Below the pieces are notes generated by a model. It did no database searches, was not told the origin of the DNA, and was given only the letters and a program-made list of their open reading frames with translations. Below are positions 42,484-44,445 of a DNA stretch of 44,445 bases, in pieces. The position numbers and the translations under genes are program-made. Position 1 is the stretch's first letter. Each line of letters begins with the position of its first letter. The DNA is from Amycolatopsis thermalba (GTDB lineage Bacteria; Actinomycetota; Actinomycetes; Mycobacteriales; Pseudonocardiaceae), in the NCBI RefSeq assembly GCF_003385215.1, contig NZ_PQHW01000055.1:1-44445 (forward strand), in the 5' to 3' direction.

Positions 42484-43250
42484 ACAGCATCGGCATCATC
42501 GGGGTGGGCGAGATCGGCCGGGCCATCGTGGACGGCCTGCACCACGGGGGCGGCGACGCACCCGCGGTGTTCCTCTCGCCGCGGGGAGCCCGCACCGCCG
42601 CGGAGCTGTCCGAGCGCTACCCCGGCGTTCAGGTGTGTCCCGGCAACCAGGCGGTGGCCGACCGCGCGGACATCGTGATCATCGCGGTGCGCCGTCAGGA
42701 CCGGCACGAGGCACTCGACGGCATGACGGTGGCCGGCGACAAGATCGTGATCAACGTGATGGCCGGCGTCGCCAACGACGACCTGCGTGCGACGCTGGGC
42801 ACCGAGGCCCCGATCGTCCGGGCCATCCCGCTGCCCGCGATCCGCGAACGCCGCTCCCTCACGGCGACCTACCCGTCCCACCCGGTGGCGGATGCGTTCT
42901 TCGAGCGGCTGGGCGGGGTGCTCCCGATCGGCGACGAGGCGGCCTTCGACGTCCTCTCCGCGGTGACGGGAACGCTGACCAGCCACTACCGGTACCTCGC
43001 CACGATCACCGCGTGGGCCGCCGGACACGGCATCGCCGCCGAGGACGCGGACCGCTACGTCCGGAGCCTCTTCCAGGAGACCGGCCGCGCCCTGAGCGAC
43101 CGGACCCGCACGCTGGAGCGTCTCGCGGCCGACCACGAGACGCCGAAGGGGAACAACGAGCGCATCCGCACGACCTGGTTCACCCCCGCCAACGCCGCCG
43201 CGCTCACCCAGGCCCTCGACGACCTGCTCACCGACCTCGGCCGGCCCTAG
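42480..43250 (+). CDS. Pyrroline-5-carboxylate reductase-like NAD(P)-dependent oxidoreductase
   Basis: 256 residues from GTG 42480. The N-terminal Rossmann motif IGIIGVGEIGRAIVDGL and DIVIIAVRRQD are those of the ProC/F420-dependent NADP reductase fold; VNVMAGVANDDLR and AIPLPAIRERRS match the P5CR middle section. The C-terminal helical dimerisation domain contains NNERIRTTWF, where ProC usually has a P-G-G-T-T loop. The location with an esterase and membrane protein argues for a specialised imine or keto substrate rather than housekeeping proline synthesis. Confidence 0.8.
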   Translation: MNSIGIIGVGEIGRAIVDGLHHGGGDAPAVFLSPRGARTAAELSERYPGVQVCPGNQAVADRADIVIIAVRRQDRHEALDGMTVAGDKIVINVMAGVANDDLRATLGTEAPIVRAIPLPAIRERRSLTATYPSHPVADAFFERLGGVLPIGDEAAFDVLSAVTGTLTSHYRYLATITAWAAGHGIAAEDADRYVRSLFQETGRALSDRTRTLERLAADHETPKGNNERIRTTWFTPANAAALTQALDDLLTDLGRP

Positions 43251-43403
43251 GAAAGGCCTGACGACGATCGCGGGTGGTTGGTGGGTTCTGCTGGTGGTGT
43301 CGCGGTTTGCGATGCGTTCGGATCGCGTGGCGGGGCAACGGCAGACCCCTGGTCACCCTGCTCCCCGCCGGGCAGGGAACGCCGCTTCAACGTCAGAGAC
43401 GCC
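43251..43403. other. Gap between convergent genes, locally GT-rich
   Basis: 153 bp. The first 80 bp are GT-rich and unlike the surrounding base use. No hairpin with a T-run, gene or repeat is recognised. Confidence 0.3.
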
Positions 43404-44445
43404 CTAGGTCATGATGGCGCTCTCGGGCACCACCGTGTCGTTCCGCAGCGCGTCGAACAGCTGCTTCGACTTCGTCTTGTCCCAGCGTTCGGCCGAGGCG
43501 GACGTGACGGGCACCGTCGTGGACAGCACGCCGTCGGAGGAGATGCCGCGCATCGCCCAGGCCAGGCCGACCAGGTTGTGCAGGTGGTCGCCCTCGTCGA
43601 TGGTCAGCGCGTCCGGCGCGGCGCTCAGCAGCGGGAAGACGTCGAACGGGTTCAGCAGGGTGCCGGGGCTGGAGATCTCGCTGACCAGCGCGCCGATGAA
43701 CTTGCGCTGGTTCTCCACCCGGTCCAGGTCCGACCGTGGCGTCGCCTCGCTGTGGCGCATGCGCACGAACCCGAGCGCCTGCGCGCCGTCGAGGTCGCCG
43801 CACCCGGCGGGGATCGTGATGCCGGTGACGGTGTCGTGCATCTCCTTGTCGACGCACATGTGCACGCCGCCGATCGCGTCGACGATGTTGGCGAACCCGC
43901 CGAACCCGATCTCGGCGTAGTGGTCGATGCGCAGCCCGGTGGCCTGCTCGACCGTCTTGACCAGCAGCGGCGCGCCGCCGATGGAGAACGCGGCGTTGAT
44001 CTTGCTGGTGCCGTGGCCGGGGATGGCGACCTGCGAGTCGCGCGGCAGGCTGACCAGCGTCGGCTTGGTGTCGTTGTCCGGCAGGTGCGCGATCATCATC
44101 GTGTCGGTGCGCTGACCGCCGCCCGCGGCCGCGACGTCACCGGTGACCAGGCGCTGCTCGTCCTCGGCGGTCAGGCCCTCGCGGCTGTCCGAGCCGACGA
44201 TGAGCCAGTTCGTGCCCGCCCCGGCGGCGGGGCGGCCCTCGTAGTCCTCCAGCGCGGCGATCCGGTTGATCGAGAACTCCAGGTACACCCACACCCCGGC
44301 GAGGAACAGCACGAACACCGACAGCAGGGTGAGCAGGACCTTGCCCGGGCCGAACCGGCGGCGGCGGCGGCGGCGCGCGACCGGCGGCGGGGGCGGCGGG
44401 ACGTCACCGACGCCGGTCTGTGACTTATACAAATCTCCGAGCCCA
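43404..44445 (-). CDS. LytR-CpsA-Psr (LCP) family protein, 5' end cut by the window
   Basis: At least 342 residues; the frame is open to the window edge and the first usable codon (TTG at 44432) is weak, so the true start probably lies outside. A Pro-rich and then Arg-rich cytoplasmic stretch precedes one membrane helix (about 30-52), followed by an extracytoplasmic LCP domain with LIVGSDSREG, RTDTMMIAHLP and VSLPRDSQVAIPG, the conserved Arg/Asp residues that bind polyprenyl pyrophosphate. FVRMRHS marks the C-terminal conserved part. LCP enzymes attach arabinogalactan or other glycopolymers to peptidoglycan in actinobacteria. Confidence 0.88.
   Translation of the reverse strand, partial: GLGDLYKSQTGVGDVPPPPPPVARRRRRRRFGPGKVLLTLLSVFVLFLAGVWVYLEFSINRIAALEDYEGRPAAGAGTNWLIVGSDSREGLTAEDEQRLVTGDVAAAGGGQRTDTMMIAHLPDNDTKPTLVSLPRDSQVAIPGHGTSKINAAFSIGGAPLLVKTVEQATGLRIDHYAEIGFGGFANIVDAIGGVHMCVDKEMHDTVTGITIPAGCGDLDGAQALGFVRMRHSEATPRSDLDRVENQRKFIGALVSEISSPGTLLNPFDVFPLLSAAPDALTIDEGDHLHNLVGLAWAMRGISSDGVLSTTVPVTSASAERWDKTKSKQLFDALRNDTVVPESAIMT

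Noticed and set aside
43251-43403. End of an insertion sequence in the GT-rich gap
   Set aside because: Base use is odd, but no terminal inverted repeats, target duplication or transposase fragment could be identified.

Overview
The window is high-GC DNA with GTG starts, strong GC-rich codon bias, many short overlapping gene junctions and several promoter arrangements that imply leaderless mRNAs. The gene content (heteromeric FadE pairs, single-chain acyl-CoA carboxylase, Ddn-like F420 enzyme, LCP protein, TIGR03084 protein) points to an actinobacterium. I infer a Pseudonocardiaceae member, Amycolatopsis-like; no rRNA is present to confirm it. I see no tRNA, rRNA, CRISPR array or intact insertion sequence.

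Layout. 0.1-4.5 kb: a GT87 mannosyltransferase-like membrane protein and a single-chain biotin-dependent acyl-CoA carboxylase. 4.5-6.9 kb: a Ddn-family oxidoreductase, an aldo/keto reductase and a DUF998 membrane protein. 6.9-12.8 kb: a lipid module made of fabG + MaoC hydratase, a terminator, a TetR-type operator, then an APH-like kinase and three acyl-CoA dehydrogenases. The first dehydrogenase resembles ACAD10/11, so the kinase and dehydrogenase may process 4-hydroxyacyl-CoAs. 12.9-13.7 kb: a roughly 33-unit, 23-bp tandem repeat array between convergent genes. 13.7-16.6 kb: TetR, two SDRs and a divergent TetR; a perfect TAAGCG-N2-CGCTTA dyad here recurs exactly upstream of fabG.

17.0-21.2 kb: epoxide hydrolase, yeast-type cytosine deaminase, 2OG-Fe(II) oxygenase, an unlisted 22-residue Cys-rich peptide gene, and an NCS1 nucleobase permease. 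21.2-22.0 kb: an internally deleted nitroreductase remnant and a small hypothetical gene. 22.0-31.0 kb (minus strand): a tightly overlapping operon TIGR03084 - AtuA/DUF1446 - acyl-CoA dehydrogenase - carboxyltransferase - biotin carboxylase/BCCP - acyl-CoA dehydrogenase - TetR. It has the order of the mycobacterial fadE13-accD2-accA2-fadE12 locus and a perfect 18-bp dyad at its promoter.

31.1-35.1 kb: a class Ic (Phe-for-Tyr, Chlamydia-type) ribonucleotide reductase nrdAB, preceded by two NrdR-box-like sites 32 bp apart and a structured leader. 35.2-39.4 kb: cytochrome P450, a second repeat array, a Bcp-type peroxiredoxin and a degenerate PAS-GGDEF-EAL protein. 39.7-43.3 kb: GNAT acetyltransferase, then TetR divergent from an esterase - membrane protein - ProC-like reductase operon. 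43.4 kb to the end: an LCP-family cell-envelope protein cut by the window edge.

The dominant theme is acyl-CoA metabolism under several TetR-type circuits. The least explained elements are the two CGAG-N7-CTCG repeat arrays, both lying between convergent genes, and the Cys-rich micro-gene.
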